NCBI GenBank assembly: GCA_032052615.1
Contig: DAMBWF010000001.1
Coordinates: forward strand, 620,001-684,000
DNA from: Pseudomonas_T sp032052615
GTDB taxonomy: Bacteria; Pseudomonadota; Gammaproteobacteria; Pseudomonadales; Pseudomonadaceae
DNA length: 64,000 nt
Reading direction: 5' to 3'
Both the position numbers and the translations under genes were made by a program. Under the pieces are notes generated by a model. That model had not been told where the DNA came from. It saw nothing but the letters and a program-made list of their open reading frames with translations, and searched no databases. Shown here one piece after another: positions 30,034 through 39,477 of the stretch. Within the stretch, counting starts at the first letter, position 1. Each line of letters opens with the position of its first letter.

Positions 30034-31155
30034 TTATTTGGCCTCGGTCTTGGTTCCGTCCTGGTGCCACTCGTAGACGACGAAGTTGAAGTTCTTCAGA
30101 TCGCCTTTCTCGTCGAATGCCAGGGGCCCGGTCTGGGTGTCGAAGGTGTTGGCGCGCAGGGCGTCGGCCACCTTGGCGGGATCGGCCTCGCCGGCTTTCT
30201 TGATGCCTTCGGCGATGACCTGGACGGCGGAGTAGGCCGGGAAGACGAACGGACCGCTCGGGTCCTCGTTCTTCGCCTTGAAGGCCTCGACCAGGGCCTG
30301 GTTCTTCGGATCCTGATCGAAGGACTTCGGCAGGGTCACCAGCAGCCCCTCGGACGCCGGGCCCGCGATGGCCGAGACTTCCTTGTTGCCGACGCCTTCC
30401 GGACCCATGAAGCGGGCCTTCAGGCCTTTCTCGGAGGATTGACGCAGCAGCAGGCCCAGTTCCGGGTGGTAGCCGCCGAAGTACACGAAGTCGACGTTGG
30501 CCTGCTTGAGCTTGGCGATCACCGAGGAATAGTCCTTGTCGCCGGCGTTGATGCCTTCGAACATCGCCACCTTGACGCCCTTGCTTTCCAGGGTCTGCTT
30601 GACGGCGCTGGCGATGCCCTCGCCGTACTGCTGTTTGTCGTGGATGACCGCGATGGTCTTGGGCTTGATGTGGTCGGCGATGTAGGCGCCGGCGGTCGGC
30701 CCTTGCAGGCTGTCCAGGCCGATGGTGCGGAAGATCAGCTTATAACCACGGCTGGTCAGCTCGGGACTGGTGGAGGCCGCGGTGATCATCAGGATGCCTT
30801 CGTCCTCGTAGATGTCGGACGCGGGCTGAGTGGAGCTGGAGCAGAGGTGGCCGACGACGAACTTGATCTCGTCGTTGACGATCTTGTTGGCGACCGCCAC
30901 GGCCTGTTTCGGGTCGCAGGCATCGTCGTAGACCACGCCTTCGAGCTGAGCGCCGTTCACCCCGCCGGCCTTGTTGATCTGCTCGATCGCCATCTTGGCA
31001 CCGATGAATTGCATGTCGCCGTATTGGGCGACGGCCCCTGTCACGGGACCCGCCAGGGCGATCTTGATGGTGTCGGCGGCCATCGAGTAGCTCGCGACGC
31101 CGGCCATCGCCATGGCGGCAAACAGTCTGGAAATCTGCTTCGTTGCCTTATTCAT
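30034..31155 (-). CDS. braC: BraC, periplasmic Leu/Ile/Val(/Ala/Thr)-binding protein
   Basis: A 373-residue periplasmic binding protein of the LIV-BP type. The signal peptide (MNKATKQISRLFAAMAMAGV...SMA) is cut near residue 26, before ADTIKIALAGPVTG. The mature protein has the conserved disulphide pair (C in DDACDPK and in GHLCSSS) and the ligand-binding ITAASTSPELT loop. The ATG at 31155 has GGAG upstream; the frame is open 45 codons further but codes for nothing recognisable. Being first in the operon and followed by a hairpin suits its need for high expression. Confidence 0.96.
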   Translation of the reverse strand: MNKATKQISRLFAAMAMAGVASYSMAADTIKIALAGPVTGAVAQYGDMQFIGAKMAIEQINKAGGVNGAQLEGVVYDDACDPKQAVAVANKIVNDEIKFVVGHLCSSSTQPASDIYEDEGILMITAASTSPELTSRGYKLIFRTIGLDSLQGPTAGAYIADHIKPKTIAVIHDKQQYGEGIASAVKQTLESKGVKVAMFEGINAGDKDYSSVIAKLKQANVDFVYFGGYHPELGLLLRQSSEKGLKARFMGPEGVGNKEVSAIAGPASEGLLVTLPKSFDQDPKNQALVEAFKAKNEDPSGPFVFPAYSAVQVIAEGIKKAGEADPAKVADALRANTFDTQTGPLAFDEKGDLKNFNFVVYEWHQDGTKTEAK

Positions 31156-31478
31156 AGTGCTCCACTCATGTGTGCTTCGTTGTTGTAATTCTTGGCTGCC
31201 GGTCTGGCGCGAGCGGGTCTGAAGCCCCGGTTCGTCCGGGCAACTGTACCGGTGCAGTGTAGAGCGACGATTCGCGGCTTGAAAAGCCATGCCGAACTGG
31301 CATTTTGACGGCCTGTCGCCTAATCGACATGTATTTATAGATAGGCGCCATCGCGCCCTGAGCGCGGCGATACCCGCTTTCCGGGGTGGACGGCCCCTTT
31401 CGGCGCGGCGTCGCCGAACGGTTCGTCGAGCGCCCGGACGGGGCTATCATGGCCGACCTTTTGCCTCGGAGCCCTACG
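31156..31478. other. Intergenic region between braC and the DUF2288 gene
   Basis: This 323-base spacer must hold the divergent promoters of the bra operon and of the DUF2288 gene. A TATCAT -10-like element (31445-31450) precedes the DUF2288 start but has no good -35. An AT-richer stretch lies at 31320-31350. I could not place the bra promoter and see no small gene or hairpin here. Confidence 0.4.
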
Positions 31479-31793
31479 ATGTCGGACGCGTCCGAACTGC
31501 TGCATGCCAAGCTGCTGGGCGAAACAGCCCCGATCCGCTGGCAGGAACTCCAGCCCTTCTTCGCCCGTGGTGCCTTGCTGTGGGTGGGCGAGACACTGGA
31601 CCTGGTGGAGGTGGCCGTCGCCTTGGCCGAAGACGATAGGGAGCGGGTAGCCGGCTGGCTCCAGGCCGGCACGCTCGGCAAGCTGGAGGCGAGCCTCGCC
31701 CAGGATTTGCAGGCGCGCGATCCTTCGCTCTGGGCCGTGGTGGTGGCCCCCTGGGTGCTGGCCCAGGAGCGGGCGCCCGTCGCCGGGCGCTGA
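31479..31793 (+). CDS. DUF2288 family protein
   Basis: A 104-residue soluble protein. The DUF2288 core is LHAKLLGETAPIRWQELQPFFARGALLWV, followed by LDLVEVAVALAEDD and an acidic helix. No catalytic motif or membrane segment is seen. The ATG at 31479 has CGGAG at suitable spacing; earlier in-frame starts (31386, 31449) are less supported. It is found in the same position next to bra genes in other pseudomonads as far as I recall. Function unknown. Confidence 0.8.
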   Translation: MSDASELLHAKLLGETAPIRWQELQPFFARGALLWVGETLDLVEVAVALAEDDRERVAGWLQAGTLGKLEASLAQDLQARDPSLWAVVVAPWVLAQERAPVAGR

Positions 31794-31863
31794 TCCAGGA
31801 CAAGCCGAGAGGTCCGGGGCGGGTTAGACTGCCTGCAACGTTTCCATCGAAGGAGTCCTCCCG

Positions 31864-32232
31864 ATGTTCCAACCCGGCCACCTCCACCGAACCAACCTGC
31901 CTGGGCTGCACGAGAAACTCTCCTACACCCTCGACCTGTACTACGACGTTCGCAGCGACCCGAAGGAAGGCACGATGTTGCACTTCCGCCTGGTCGGCAA
32001 CGTGGACGGGCGGGCGTTCGAGGAGGAGTTCGAACTCCACCGCGACACCGCCTTCAACTTCGCCAGCATGGTGACGCGGGTCGCCAGTAAGCACGGGCTG
32101 CACCCGCACCTGGGGCCGATCCTTCGGGACCACCAGGATTACGACGCGATGTTCGAGGACATCCGGCAGAAACTGAACGTGCAGCCGGGCGAACCGGTGA
32201 ACCTGGACCACCTGCTCAAGGACGGCTTCTGA
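31864..32232 (+). CDS. DUF5064 family protein
   Basis: A 122-residue acidic soluble protein of a family essentially limited to Pseudomonas. The N-terminus MFQPGHLHRTN, a central beta-rich half (MLHFRLVGNVDGRAFEEEFEL) and a helical C-terminus (FEDIRQKLNVQPGEPVN) are visible. AAGGAG lies eight bases before the ATG. No catalytic motif is seen. The upstream DUF2288 gene is 70 bases away and co-transcription is possible. Function unknown. Confidence 0.75.
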   Translation: MFQPGHLHRTNLPGLHEKLSYTLDLYYDVRSDPKEGTMLHFRLVGNVDGRAFEEEFELHRDTAFNFASMVTRVASKHGLHPHLGPILRDHQDYDAMFEDIRQKLNVQPGEPVNLDHLLKDGF

Positions 32233-32345
32233 TCCATCCGCTCGACGGCCTGACCTGAGTGGTCCTTCCGCCACTTCGGTCCGGGTGACGCGCGGGTCCG
32301 GCCTCTCCCGCTAAGATGGCGGCTTCGTTTCGACAGGAGTCCGCC

Positions 32346-33239
32346 ATGTCCGCCGCCTCGCTTCCTTCCCTTGCCTTCGCCGGCCTCGGCCTGATGGGCC
32401 TGCCGATGAGCCAGCGCTTGCTGGCCGCGGGGCACGACCTGTGGGTCTGGAACCGTAGCCTCGCCAAGTGCGCGCCCTTGCTGGAGCGGGGCGCCCGGGC
32501 CGCCGAGCGGCCGGCTCATCTGTGCGCCGGCGCCGACATCGTGCTGCTCTGTCTGGCGGATACCGAGGCGGTGCGTCAGGTGGTGTTCGGCGACGGCGGG
32601 ATCGTCGAAGGCGCCCGGGCAGGGCAATTGCTGGTGGACTTTTCCAGCCTGGAGCCGGCGGCGACCCGGCGCATGGCGGCGGATCTGGAGGCGCGCTGCG
32701 GCATGCGCTGGGTGGACGCTCCGGTGTCCGGCGGTGTCGCCGGCGCCCAGGCCGGCACGTTGATCGCCATGGCCGGCGGGCGCGTGGAGGACATCGAGCG
32801 GCTGCGGCCGATCTTCGCCGCCCTCGGCCAGCGCCTCACCCACATGGGCGAGGTGGGCACGGGGCAAGTGACCAAGGTCTGCAACCAGATGATCGTCGCC
32901 TGCAACGCCTGGGTGATCGCCGAAGCCCTGGCCCTCGCCGAGGCCGCCGGAGTCGACGCGGCGTGCCTGGCGCCGGCGCTGGCCGGCGGTTTCGCCGATT
33001 CGCGGCCCCTGCAGATCCTCGCGCCGCGCATGGCCGAGCGGCGTTTCGAACCGGTGGACTGGCACGTGCGCACCCTGCTCAAGGACCTGGACAACGCGCT
33101 CCGGCTGGCCGGCGAGCAGCGAAGCGCCGCGCCCTTCAGCGAACTGGCCGCCCGTTCGATGCGGCGGCATGGCGACCAGGGCTACCTGCAGCGCGACCTC
33201 TCGACTCTCATCGACTTCTACCGGGAGGACATGCCATGA
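32346..33239 (+). CDS. glxR: GlxR-like 2-hydroxy-3-oxopropionate reductase / 3-hydroxyisobutyrate dehydrogenase family
   Basis: A 297-residue NAD(P)-dependent beta-hydroxyacid dehydrogenase. It has the dinucleotide motif GLGLMG (13-18), the substrate-binding DAPVSGGVAGAQAGTL segment and the catalytic-lysine helix in VTKVCNQMIVACN. The neighbouring hydroxypyruvate isomerase gene points to tartronate semialdehyde reductase (GlxR) rather than 3-hydroxyisobutyrate dehydrogenase. The ATG at 32346 has AGGAG upstream. The stop overlaps hyi (ATGA). The glyoxylate carboligase gene gcl that often accompanies these is absent here. Confidence 0.8.
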   Translation: MSAASLPSLAFAGLGLMGLPMSQRLLAAGHDLWVWNRSLAKCAPLLERGARAAERPAHLCAGADIVLLCLADTEAVRQVVFGDGGIVEGARAGQLLVDFSSLEPAATRRMAADLEARCGMRWVDAPVSGGVAGAQAGTLIAMAGGRVEDIERLRPIFAALGQRLTHMGEVGTGQVTKVCNQMIVACNAWVIAEALALAEAAGVDAACLAPALAGGFADSRPLQILAPRMAERRFEPVDWHVRTLLKDLDNALRLAGEQRSAAPFSELAARSMRRHGDQGYLQRDLSTLIDFYREDMP

Positions 33240-34012
33240 ACATATCCGCCAACCTGTCCATGTTGTTCACCGAGCGGCCGTTGCGGCAGCGAGCGGTCGC
33301 CGCCCGCGCCGCGGGTTTTCAAGGGGTGGAAATTCAGTTCCCCTATGAGTTGCCGGCCCTCGTTCTCAAGGAAACCCTGGCCGCCGCGGGCATGCCCTTG
33401 GTGCTGATGAACCTGCCGGCCGGCGACCTGATGGAGGGCGGCTGCGGGCTGGCCGCCCACCCCCGGCGACGCGAGGCATTCGGCGCGGCCTTGCGGGAGG
33501 CGCTCACCTACGCGGCCATGGTCCGCCCGGGTTGGGTCAATGTCCTGCCGGGTCGCCTCGCCGAAGGCATCGGCCACGAGGAGGCCCTGGGTTGCCTGGC
33601 CGAGAACTTGCGCCAGGCGGCCGACGCCTTTTCGGTGCTGGGCATAACGGTGCTGTGCGAGGCGATCAACCCCCTGGACATGCCCGGCTTCCTCATCAAT
33701 ACCCCCGAGCATCTGGAGGCCCTGCTGGATACGGTGGATCATCCCAACTGCCTGGCCCAGCTCGACCTTTACCACATGGCCCGCCAGGGGTTGGATGGCG
33801 TCGCCTGTATCCGGCGGCTGGCCGGGCGCATCGGCCACGTGCAGTTCGCCGATTGCCCGGGGCGGGGCGAGCCGGGCTCGGGCGGGCTGGATTTCCCGCC
33901 GCTGCTCCAGGCGTTGCGGGCCAGTGGCTACCAGGGCTGGCTCGGCGCGGAATACACGCCGAGCTGTCGCACCGAGGAAACCCTCGGTTGGCTGGCGGCC
34001 TGGAAGGAATGA
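33236..34012 (+). CDS. hyi: Hydroxypyruvate isomerase family protein
   Basis: A 258-residue TIM-barrel isomerase of the AP-endonuclease-like 2 superfamily. The N-terminus NISANLSMLFTERPLRQRAVAARAAGF and the metal-binding segments LCEAIN, QLDLYHM and GHVQFAD match Hyi. It interconverts hydroxypyruvate and tartronate semialdehyde, supplying the GlxR substrate. The related OtnI (2-oxo-tetronate isomerase) cannot be excluded. The start overlaps the glxR stop by four bases. The MFS gene 125 bases downstream may be the carrier for the pathway substrate. Confidence 0.8.
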   Translation: MNISANLSMLFTERPLRQRAVAARAAGFQGVEIQFPYELPALVLKETLAAAGMPLVLMNLPAGDLMEGGCGLAAHPRRREAFGAALREALTYAAMVRPGWVNVLPGRLAEGIGHEEALGCLAENLRQAADAFSVLGITVLCEAINPLDMPGFLINTPEHLEALLDTVDHPNCLAQLDLYHMARQGLDGVACIRRLAGRIGHVQFADCPGRGEPGSGGLDFPPLLQALRASGYQGWLGAEYTPSCRTEETLGWLAAWKE

Positions 34013-34136
34013 CCGCCATCGTCCGCCATCAGGCCCGCGAATGGTCGCAGACAGGGTCGAGCGCAGCGCCTAGATTGGCTCGGGACGCCCGGGCCGCGGT
34101 TGCCCGGGGCCGATAACAACAAGAAGAGACCGAGCC

Positions 34137-35516
34137 ATGCATCAGCATCCCCCGCAAGCGGCCAACGCCTGGCGCATCCTATTTCTGCTGTTCCTCGCCA
34201 ACCTGTTCAATTTCTTCGACCGCACCATTCCCGCCATCATCATCGAGCCGATCCGCATGGAGTGGCGCCTCAGCGACTTCCAGCTCGGCCTGATCGGCAC
34301 GGCTTTCACCCTGGTCTATGCGATGGCCGGGCTCCCCCTCGGCCGGCTGGCGGATGTCGGCAGGCGCAGCCGGATCATGGGCTGGGGGCTGGCGGTGTGG
34401 AGCGGGCTGACCGCGATCAACGGGCTGGCCTGGAATTTCTGGAGCTTCCTGCTGATTCGCATGGGCATCGGGATCGGCGAGGCCAGCTATGCCCCGGCGG
34501 CCAATGCCCTGATCGGCGACCTGTTCCCGGCCCACAAGCGGGCGCGGGCTATGGGGATCTTCATGCTGGGGTTGCCCCTGGGGCTGCTGCTGGCCTTCTT
34601 CACCATCGGCGCCATGGTCAAGGCGTTCGATAGCTGGCGCGCGCCGTTCTTCATCGCGGCCGCCCCCGGCCTGGTGCTGGCCCTGTTCATGTTCTTCATC
34701 CGCGAGCCCCGGCGAGGCGCGGCGGAGCGCGTGCAAATCGCCACCGAGCCGGTCGAGCGGCCGTTGCGCAAGGTCCTGGCGATCCGCACCTTCTGGTGGC
34801 TGACCCTCGCGGGGCTGTGCTTCAACTTCGCCACCTACGCCAGCAACTCCTTCATGGTGCCGATGCTGCAACGCTACTTCCGGCTGCCCCTGGAGCAGGC
34901 GGCGGTCGCCACCGGGATCATATGCGGTGTGACCGGGCTGGTGGGGTTGACCCTTGGCGGCTGGCTGGCCGATCGCCTGCACCAGCGCTACGAGCGTGGC
35001 CGGCTGCTGCTGGGGGCCTTCAGCATGCTGGTCGCCTGGGTCGCCACCGGTTATGCGCTGCTGGCCGGGCGTATCGAGGTGGGCCTGTTCGTCGGGGTGT
35101 TCAGCCTGGGCTGGCTGTTCTCCTACAACTTCTACACCTGCGTATACACGTCCATCCAGGACGTGGTCGAGCCGCGCCTGCGAGCCACCGCCATGGCACT
35201 GTTCTTCGCCGGTCTCTACCTGCTGGGGGGCGGGCTCGGCCCGGTGGTGGTCGGCCTGCTGTCCGATCACTTCGCCCGGGGCGCGATGGTCGCGGCGGGG
35301 GCGCTGGAGATGAACGAGGCGTTCAAGGCGGAAGGGTTGCACAACGCCATGTACCTGATCCCGGTGGCGCTGTGCCTCACCATGCTGGCGTTGTTGCAGG
35401 CTACCCGCTGCTTCGGCGAGGACGCCGCCCGCATGCTCTCGGGCGGCGCCCCGACCTCGCCGGGCGCCCGCGCGCGGGCGGCGATCGGCCGGGGGCAGGG
35501 CGAGCCGGTGGCCTGA
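34137..35516 (+). CDS. MFS transporter (Spinster/OPA-like group)
   Basis: A 459-residue major facilitator with 12 predicted helices. It has an FDRT motif in the first helix (LFNFFDRTIPAIII), the A-motif loop GRLADVGRRSRI between helices 2 and 3, and GEASYAPAANALIGDLFP. These are typical of the Spinster-like group. The genes just upstream (glxR, hyi) suggest a hydroxy acid or sugar acid as substrate, but this is inference from position only. The C-terminal 25 residues are hydrophilic and Ala/Gly/Arg-rich. Confidence 0.8.
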   Translation: MHQHPPQAANAWRILFLLFLANLFNFFDRTIPAIIIEPIRMEWRLSDFQLGLIGTAFTLVYAMAGLPLGRLADVGRRSRIMGWGLAVWSGLTAINGLAWNFWSFLLIRMGIGIGEASYAPAANALIGDLFPAHKRARAMGIFMLGLPLGLLLAFFTIGAMVKAFDSWRAPFFIAAAPGLVLALFMFFIREPRRGAAERVQIATEPVERPLRKVLAIRTFWWLTLAGLCFNFATYASNSFMVPMLQRYFRLPLEQAAVATGIICGVTGLVGLTLGGWLADRLHQRYERGRLLLGAFSMLVAWVATGYALLAGRIEVGLFVGVFSLGWLFSYNFYTCVYTSIQDVVEPRLRATAMALFFAGLYLLGGGLGPVVVGLLSDHFARGAMVAAGALEMNEAFKAEGLHNAMYLIPVALCLTMLALLQATRCFGEDAARMLSGGAPTSPGARARAAIGRGQGEPVA

Positions 35517-38363
35517 TCAGCCGGCCACCAGGATCCGGATCGCCTCCAGCCGCAGCGCCGCCTTGGCGAGGAAGGCGAGGCCGTCCTCGCGTTGCTGGCG
35601 CAGGGTCTGCAACTCGCTGTCGCGGACGTTGGGGTTGACCGTCTGCAAGGCGGTCAGGCGCGCCAGCTCCTCGTCCAGCTCGGCGCTCAGGCGACGCCGC
35701 GCGTCGTCCACCCGCGCGTCGTGGCGGGGCGCGACCTTGGCCTCGGCGGCGGCGATCTGCTTGCTCAGCACGTCGCGCTGGGCCTGCACGAACTTGTTGG
35801 CGCTGGCCCGGGGCACGCTTTCCAACTGGTCGTTGAGGGTTTCGAAGTTGACCTTGGCCGCCAGGTCGTTGCCATTGGCGTCCAGCAGGCAGCGCAGGGC
35901 GGCCGGTGGTAGGTAGCGGCCGAGCTGGAGCGCGCGGGGCGCCACCACTTCGCTGACGTAGAGCAATTCCAGCAGCACGGTGCCGGGCTTGAGGGCCTTG
36001 TTCTTGATCAGCGCCACGGCGGTGTTGCCCATGGAGCCGGACAGCACCAGGTCCATGCCGCCCTGAACCATGGGGTGTTCCCAGGTGAGGAATTGCATGT
36101 CCTCGCGGACCAGGGCCTGCTCGCGGTCGTAGGTGACGGTGACGCCCTCGTCGTCTCCCAGGGGGAAACCGGCGTCGAGCATCTTCTCGCCCGGCTTGAG
36201 CACCAGGGCGTTCTCCGAGTGATCCTCGCTGTCGATGCCGAAGGCGTCGAACAGCTCTTCCATGTAGATCGGCAGGGCATATTCGTCGTCCTGCTCGTTG
36301 ATCGCCTCCACCAGCCGCTCGCCTTCACCGGCCCCCGAGGAGTTCAGCTCCAACAGGCGGTCGCGGCCCTTGTGCAGATCGCCTTCCAGCCGCTCGCGCT
36401 CGGCACGGGCTTCGTCCAGCAGGGCCTGCCAGGCCTCGTCCTCGCCGCCTTCCAGCAGCCCCGCCAGGCGCTCGCCGTACCGCTGTTGCAGGGTGTTGCC
36501 GGTGGGGCAGGTGGCGAGGAAGGCGTTGAGGGCTTGCTGGTACCACTGGAACAGCCGGGCCTGGGCGCTGTTCTCCAGGTACGGCACGTGCAATTGGATG
36601 GTGTGCTTCTGGCCGATGCGGTCGAGCCGGCCGATGCGTTGCTCCAGCAGGTCCGGGTGGGCCGGCAGGTCGAACAGCACCAAGTGGTGGGCGAACTGAA
36701 AGTTGCGGCCCTCGCTGCCGATCTCCGAGCAAATCAGCACCTGGGCGCCGAATTCCTCGTCGGCGAAATAGGCGGCGGCGCGGTCGCGCTCGAGGATGCT
36801 CATGCGTTCGTGGAACACCGTGGCCGGAATGCCCGAGCGCACCCGCAGGGCGTCTTCCAGGTCCATGGCGGTGCCGGCGTGGGCGCAGATCACCAGGACC
36901 TTGACCCGCTTGAGGGTCTTGAGGGTCTCCATCAGCCAGTCGACACGGGGGTCGAAGCGCCACCAGCGGTCGGCCTCCGCGTCGGCCTGGGCGGCCTGGA
37001 AGCGTACTTCGGGGTACAGGTCCGCCTGCTCGCCCAGGGGCATTTCCATGTACGCGTCCGGACTCGGCAGCGGGTGGGCATGGAGTTCCCGCTGGGGGAA
37101 GCCGTGCACGGCCGCGCGGGTATTGCGGAACAGCACCCGACCGGTGCCGTGGCGGTCCAGCAGCTCGCGGGTCAGGCGGCCGGCGGCATCGCCGTCGCCC
37201 TCGTCCAGGGCTTTCACCAGGGTCTCGCCTTCGGCGCCGAGGAAGCCGCGAATGGTATCCCGCGCCCGTTCGGACAGGCGGCCCTCGTCCAGCAGCTCTT
37301 GCACCGCCTCGGCCACCGGACGGTAGTGTTCGCTTTCCGCGCGGAACGCTTCGAGGTCATGGAAACGGTCGGGGTCGAGCAGGCGCAAGCGCGCGAAGTG
37401 GCTGTCCAGGCCCAGTTGTTCGGGCGTGGCGGTGAGCAGCAGCACCCCCGGTACCACTTCGGCCAGTTGCTCCACCAAGGCATATTCCGGGCTGGCCTGT
37501 TGCGGATGCCAGACCAGGTGATGGGCCTCGTCCACCACCATCAAGTCCCAGCCGGCGGCGAATAGCGCATCCTGGGCCTTCTCGGAGCCCTTCAGCCATT
37601 CCAGGGCGACCAGCGCGAGCTGGGTGTCCTCGAAGGGGTTGCTGGCGTCGCTGGCGGCGAATCGCTCGGCATCGAACAGCGCCACTTGCAGGTTGAAACG
37701 CCGCCGCATTTCCACCAGCCATTGATGCTGGAGATTCTCTGGCACCAGGATCAGTACCCGGTTGGCGCGCCCGGAGAGCAGTTGGCGGTGAATCACCAGG
37801 CCGGCCTCGATGGTCTTGCCCAGGCCGACCTCGTCCGCCAGCAGGACCCGTGGCGCGATGCGGTCGGCCACTTCCCGGGCGATGTGCAACTGGTGCGGGA
37901 TCGGCTGGACTCTCGCCCCGCCCAGGCCCCAGAGCGGCGCCTGGAGCAGGCGGCTGCGGTGTTCCAGGGTGTGGTAGCGCAGGGCGAACCAGTTCAGCGG
38001 GTCGATCTGCCCGGCGAACAGGCGGTCGCTGGCGAGGCGGAACTGGATGAAGTTGGAGAGCTGGGTTTCCGGGAGGGTCTTGGCTTCGTTGTGTTGGTCG
38101 AGGCCGTGGTAGACCAGCAGACCGTCCACGTCCTCCACCTCGCGGACCGTGAGCTTCCAGCCGTCGAAATGGCTGATCTCGTCGCCCGGGGCGAAGCGCA
38201 CCCGGGTCAGCGGAGCATTGCGCAGTGCGTACTGGCGGGTATCGCCAGTGGCCGGGTAGAGCACGGTGAGGAGACGGCCATCCGATGCCAGAATGGTGCC
38301 GAGCCCCAGCTCCGCTTCGCTATCGCTGATCCAGCGTTGGCCCGGTTGATACTGTTGCGCCAT
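35517..38363 (-). CDS. rapA: RapA, RNA polymerase-recycling SWI2/SNF2 ATPase
   Basis: A 948-residue Swi2/Snf2 protein that binds RNA polymerase and promotes its recycling. Order: RapA N-terminal Tudor-like domains (about 1-110), helicase motif I DEVGLGKT (177-184), the motif II sequence VVDEAHH, the C-terminal helicase half with QRIGRLDRIGQ, and the RapA-specific C-terminal region. The ATG at 38363 gives the standard MAQQYQPGQRW N-terminus; the open frame extends 26 codons further without support. It stands alone, divergent from the small gene at 38534. Confidence 0.95.
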   Translation of the reverse strand: MAQQYQPGQRWISDSEAELGLGTILASDGRLLTVLYPATGDTRQYALRNAPLTRVRFAPGDEISHFDGWKLTVREVEDVDGLLVYHGLDQHNEAKTLPETQLSNFIQFRLASDRLFAGQIDPLNWFALRYHTLEHRSRLLQAPLWGLGGARVQPIPHQLHIAREVADRIAPRVLLADEVGLGKTIEAGLVIHRQLLSGRANRVLILVPENLQHQWLVEMRRRFNLQVALFDAERFAASDASNPFEDTQLALVALEWLKGSEKAQDALFAAGWDLMVVDEAHHLVWHPQQASPEYALVEQLAEVVPGVLLLTATPEQLGLDSHFARLRLLDPDRFHDLEAFRAESEHYRPVAEAVQELLDEGRLSERARDTIRGFLGAEGETLVKALDEGDGDAAGRLTRELLDRHGTGRVLFRNTRAAVHGFPQRELHAHPLPSPDAYMEMPLGEQADLYPEVRFQAAQADAEADRWWRFDPRVDWLMETLKTLKRVKVLVICAHAGTAMDLEDALRVRSGIPATVFHERMSILERDRAAAYFADEEFGAQVLICSEIGSEGRNFQFAHHLVLFDLPAHPDLLEQRIGRLDRIGQKHTIQLHVPYLENSAQARLFQWYQQALNAFLATCPTGNTLQQRYGERLAGLLEGGEDEAWQALLDEARAERERLEGDLHKGRDRLLELNSSGAGEGERLVEAINEQDDEYALPIYMEELFDAFGIDSEDHSENALVLKPGEKMLDAGFPLGDDEGVTVTYDREQALVREDMQFLTWEHPMVQGGMDLVLSGSMGNTAVALIKNKALKPGTVLLELLYVSEVVAPRALQLGRYLPPAALRCLLDANGNDLAAKVNFETLNDQLESVPRASANKFVQAQRDVLSKQIAAAEAKVAPRHDARVDDARRRLSAELDEELARLTALQTVNPNVRDSELQTLRQQREDGLAFLAKAALRLEAIRILVAG

Positions 38364-38533
38364 GCCCCACTCCGTGATTGTGAAAAAGCGCGCTATGGTA
38401 ACGGAACGCCGGACGCGAGGCGACGCCGGCGGTACGCCCATGCCCGGCGTCCGCCGGTCGGCGCACGGGGTCGATAGTCGTCAAGTTCGGCTCGGCGGGG
38501 CCGACAGCCCCTATGAGAGGAAGGAGAATTGCC

Positions 38534-38818
38534 ATGCTGCCGACCATTCCCATCGGGTTGGTTCCGCCGGCCACGCAAGACATGGCGCGCCTGCATCCGG
38601 AGGTGCCGCCGATCGCGCCGGTGCCCCAGAGTCTTCCGGACAACGAAGTGACCCTCGACCAGCGTCACCCCGAAGAAGTGGCCGAGCGCCTGCGCGAGGA
38701 GCAGCGGCGCCGCCAGCGCCGGGGCCATACCGCCGAGGAAATGGCCGAGGAGCCCGAGTCCGATGCGGACGGCGAGGGGGCGCCGCGCCAAGGGCTCTGG
38801 GTGGACGTGCAGGTTTAG
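38534..38818 (+). CDS. Conserved hypothetical protein, Pro- and Glu/Arg-rich
   Basis: A 94-residue hydrophilic protein. The first 35 residues are Pro-rich (LPTIPIGLVPPATQ, EVPPIAPVPQS); the rest is charged, with a probable helix (HPEEVAERLREEQRRRQRRG) and an acidic stretch, likely intrinsically disordered. AAGGAGAA precedes the ATG at 38534. The next gene, AlkB-like, begins 47 bases downstream, so they probably share a transcript. I recall such a gene between rapA and the alkB-like gene in other Pseudomonas, with no known function. Confidence 0.7.
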   Translation: MLPTIPIGLVPPATQDMARLHPEVPPIAPVPQSLPDNEVTLDQRHPEEVAERLREEQRRRQRRGHTAEEMAEEPESDADGEGAPRQGLWVDVQV

Positions 38819-38865
38819 GGGCGGCAGACTCGTCGCCCCACCCGCGCCACTCTGGAGTACTCCCC

Positions 38866-39477
38866 GTGGAGCTTTTCGAGGATGCCCAACCCGCGCTGGC
38901 CGACGCCGACCTGCGCCTATCGCCCCACTGGGTGGAACCGGCGCTGGCGGACGAATGGCTGCGGCGCCTGCTGAACGAAACCCCCTGGGCTCGGCCGACG
39001 GTCCGCCTGCACGGGCGCGACTACCCGGTGCCGCGCCAGGTCGCCTGGTACGGCGATCCCGAGGCGCGTTACGGCTATTCCGGGCTGACTCACGAGCCGC
39101 TGGCCTGGACGCCTCTGCTGGCGGACATTCGCGCCCGGGTCGAAGAGGAAGTGGGGCAGCGTTTCAACGGCGTGCTGCTCAACCATTACCGCGACGGCGG
39201 CGACTCCATGGGCTGGCACAGCGACGACGAAGCGGTGCTGGGGCGCGACCCGGTGATCGCTTCCCTCAACCTCGGCGGCGCCCGACGCTTCGACCTGCGG
39301 CGCCGAGGCACCACGCGCATCGGCCATTCGCTGTGGCTGACCCATGGCGCCTTGCTGGTCATGGCCGGTCCGACCCAGCATCATTGGCAACATCAGGTGG
39401 CGAAGACCCGTGCCCACTGCGCGCCACGCCTCAATCTGACGTTTCGCCTGCTGACGTTTACCGGAGCCCGCCCATGA
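38866..39477 (+). CDS. AlkB-like 2-oxoglutarate/Fe(II) dioxygenase
   Basis: A 203-residue Fe(II)/2-oxoglutarate dioxygenase. The iron triad is H118-x-D120 (in GWHSDDE) and H176; R188 and R194 in APRLNLTFR bind 2-oxoglutarate; NHYRDGGDSMGWH is the ALKBH2/3-like nucleotide-recognition region. It should reverse alkyl lesions on DNA or RNA bases. No ATG is available; the GTG at 38866 with GGAG upstream gives the expected length. The stop overlaps the next small gene by four bases. No ada-type regulator is nearby. Confidence 0.87.
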   Translation: MELFEDAQPALADADLRLSPHWVEPALADEWLRRLLNETPWARPTVRLHGRDYPVPRQVAWYGDPEARYGYSGLTHEPLAWTPLLADIRARVEEEVGQRFNGVLLNHYRDGGDSMGWHSDDEAVLGRDPVIASLNLGGARRFDLRRRGTTRIGHSLWLTHGALLVMAGPTQHHWQHQVAKTRAHCAPRLNLTFRLLTFTGARP

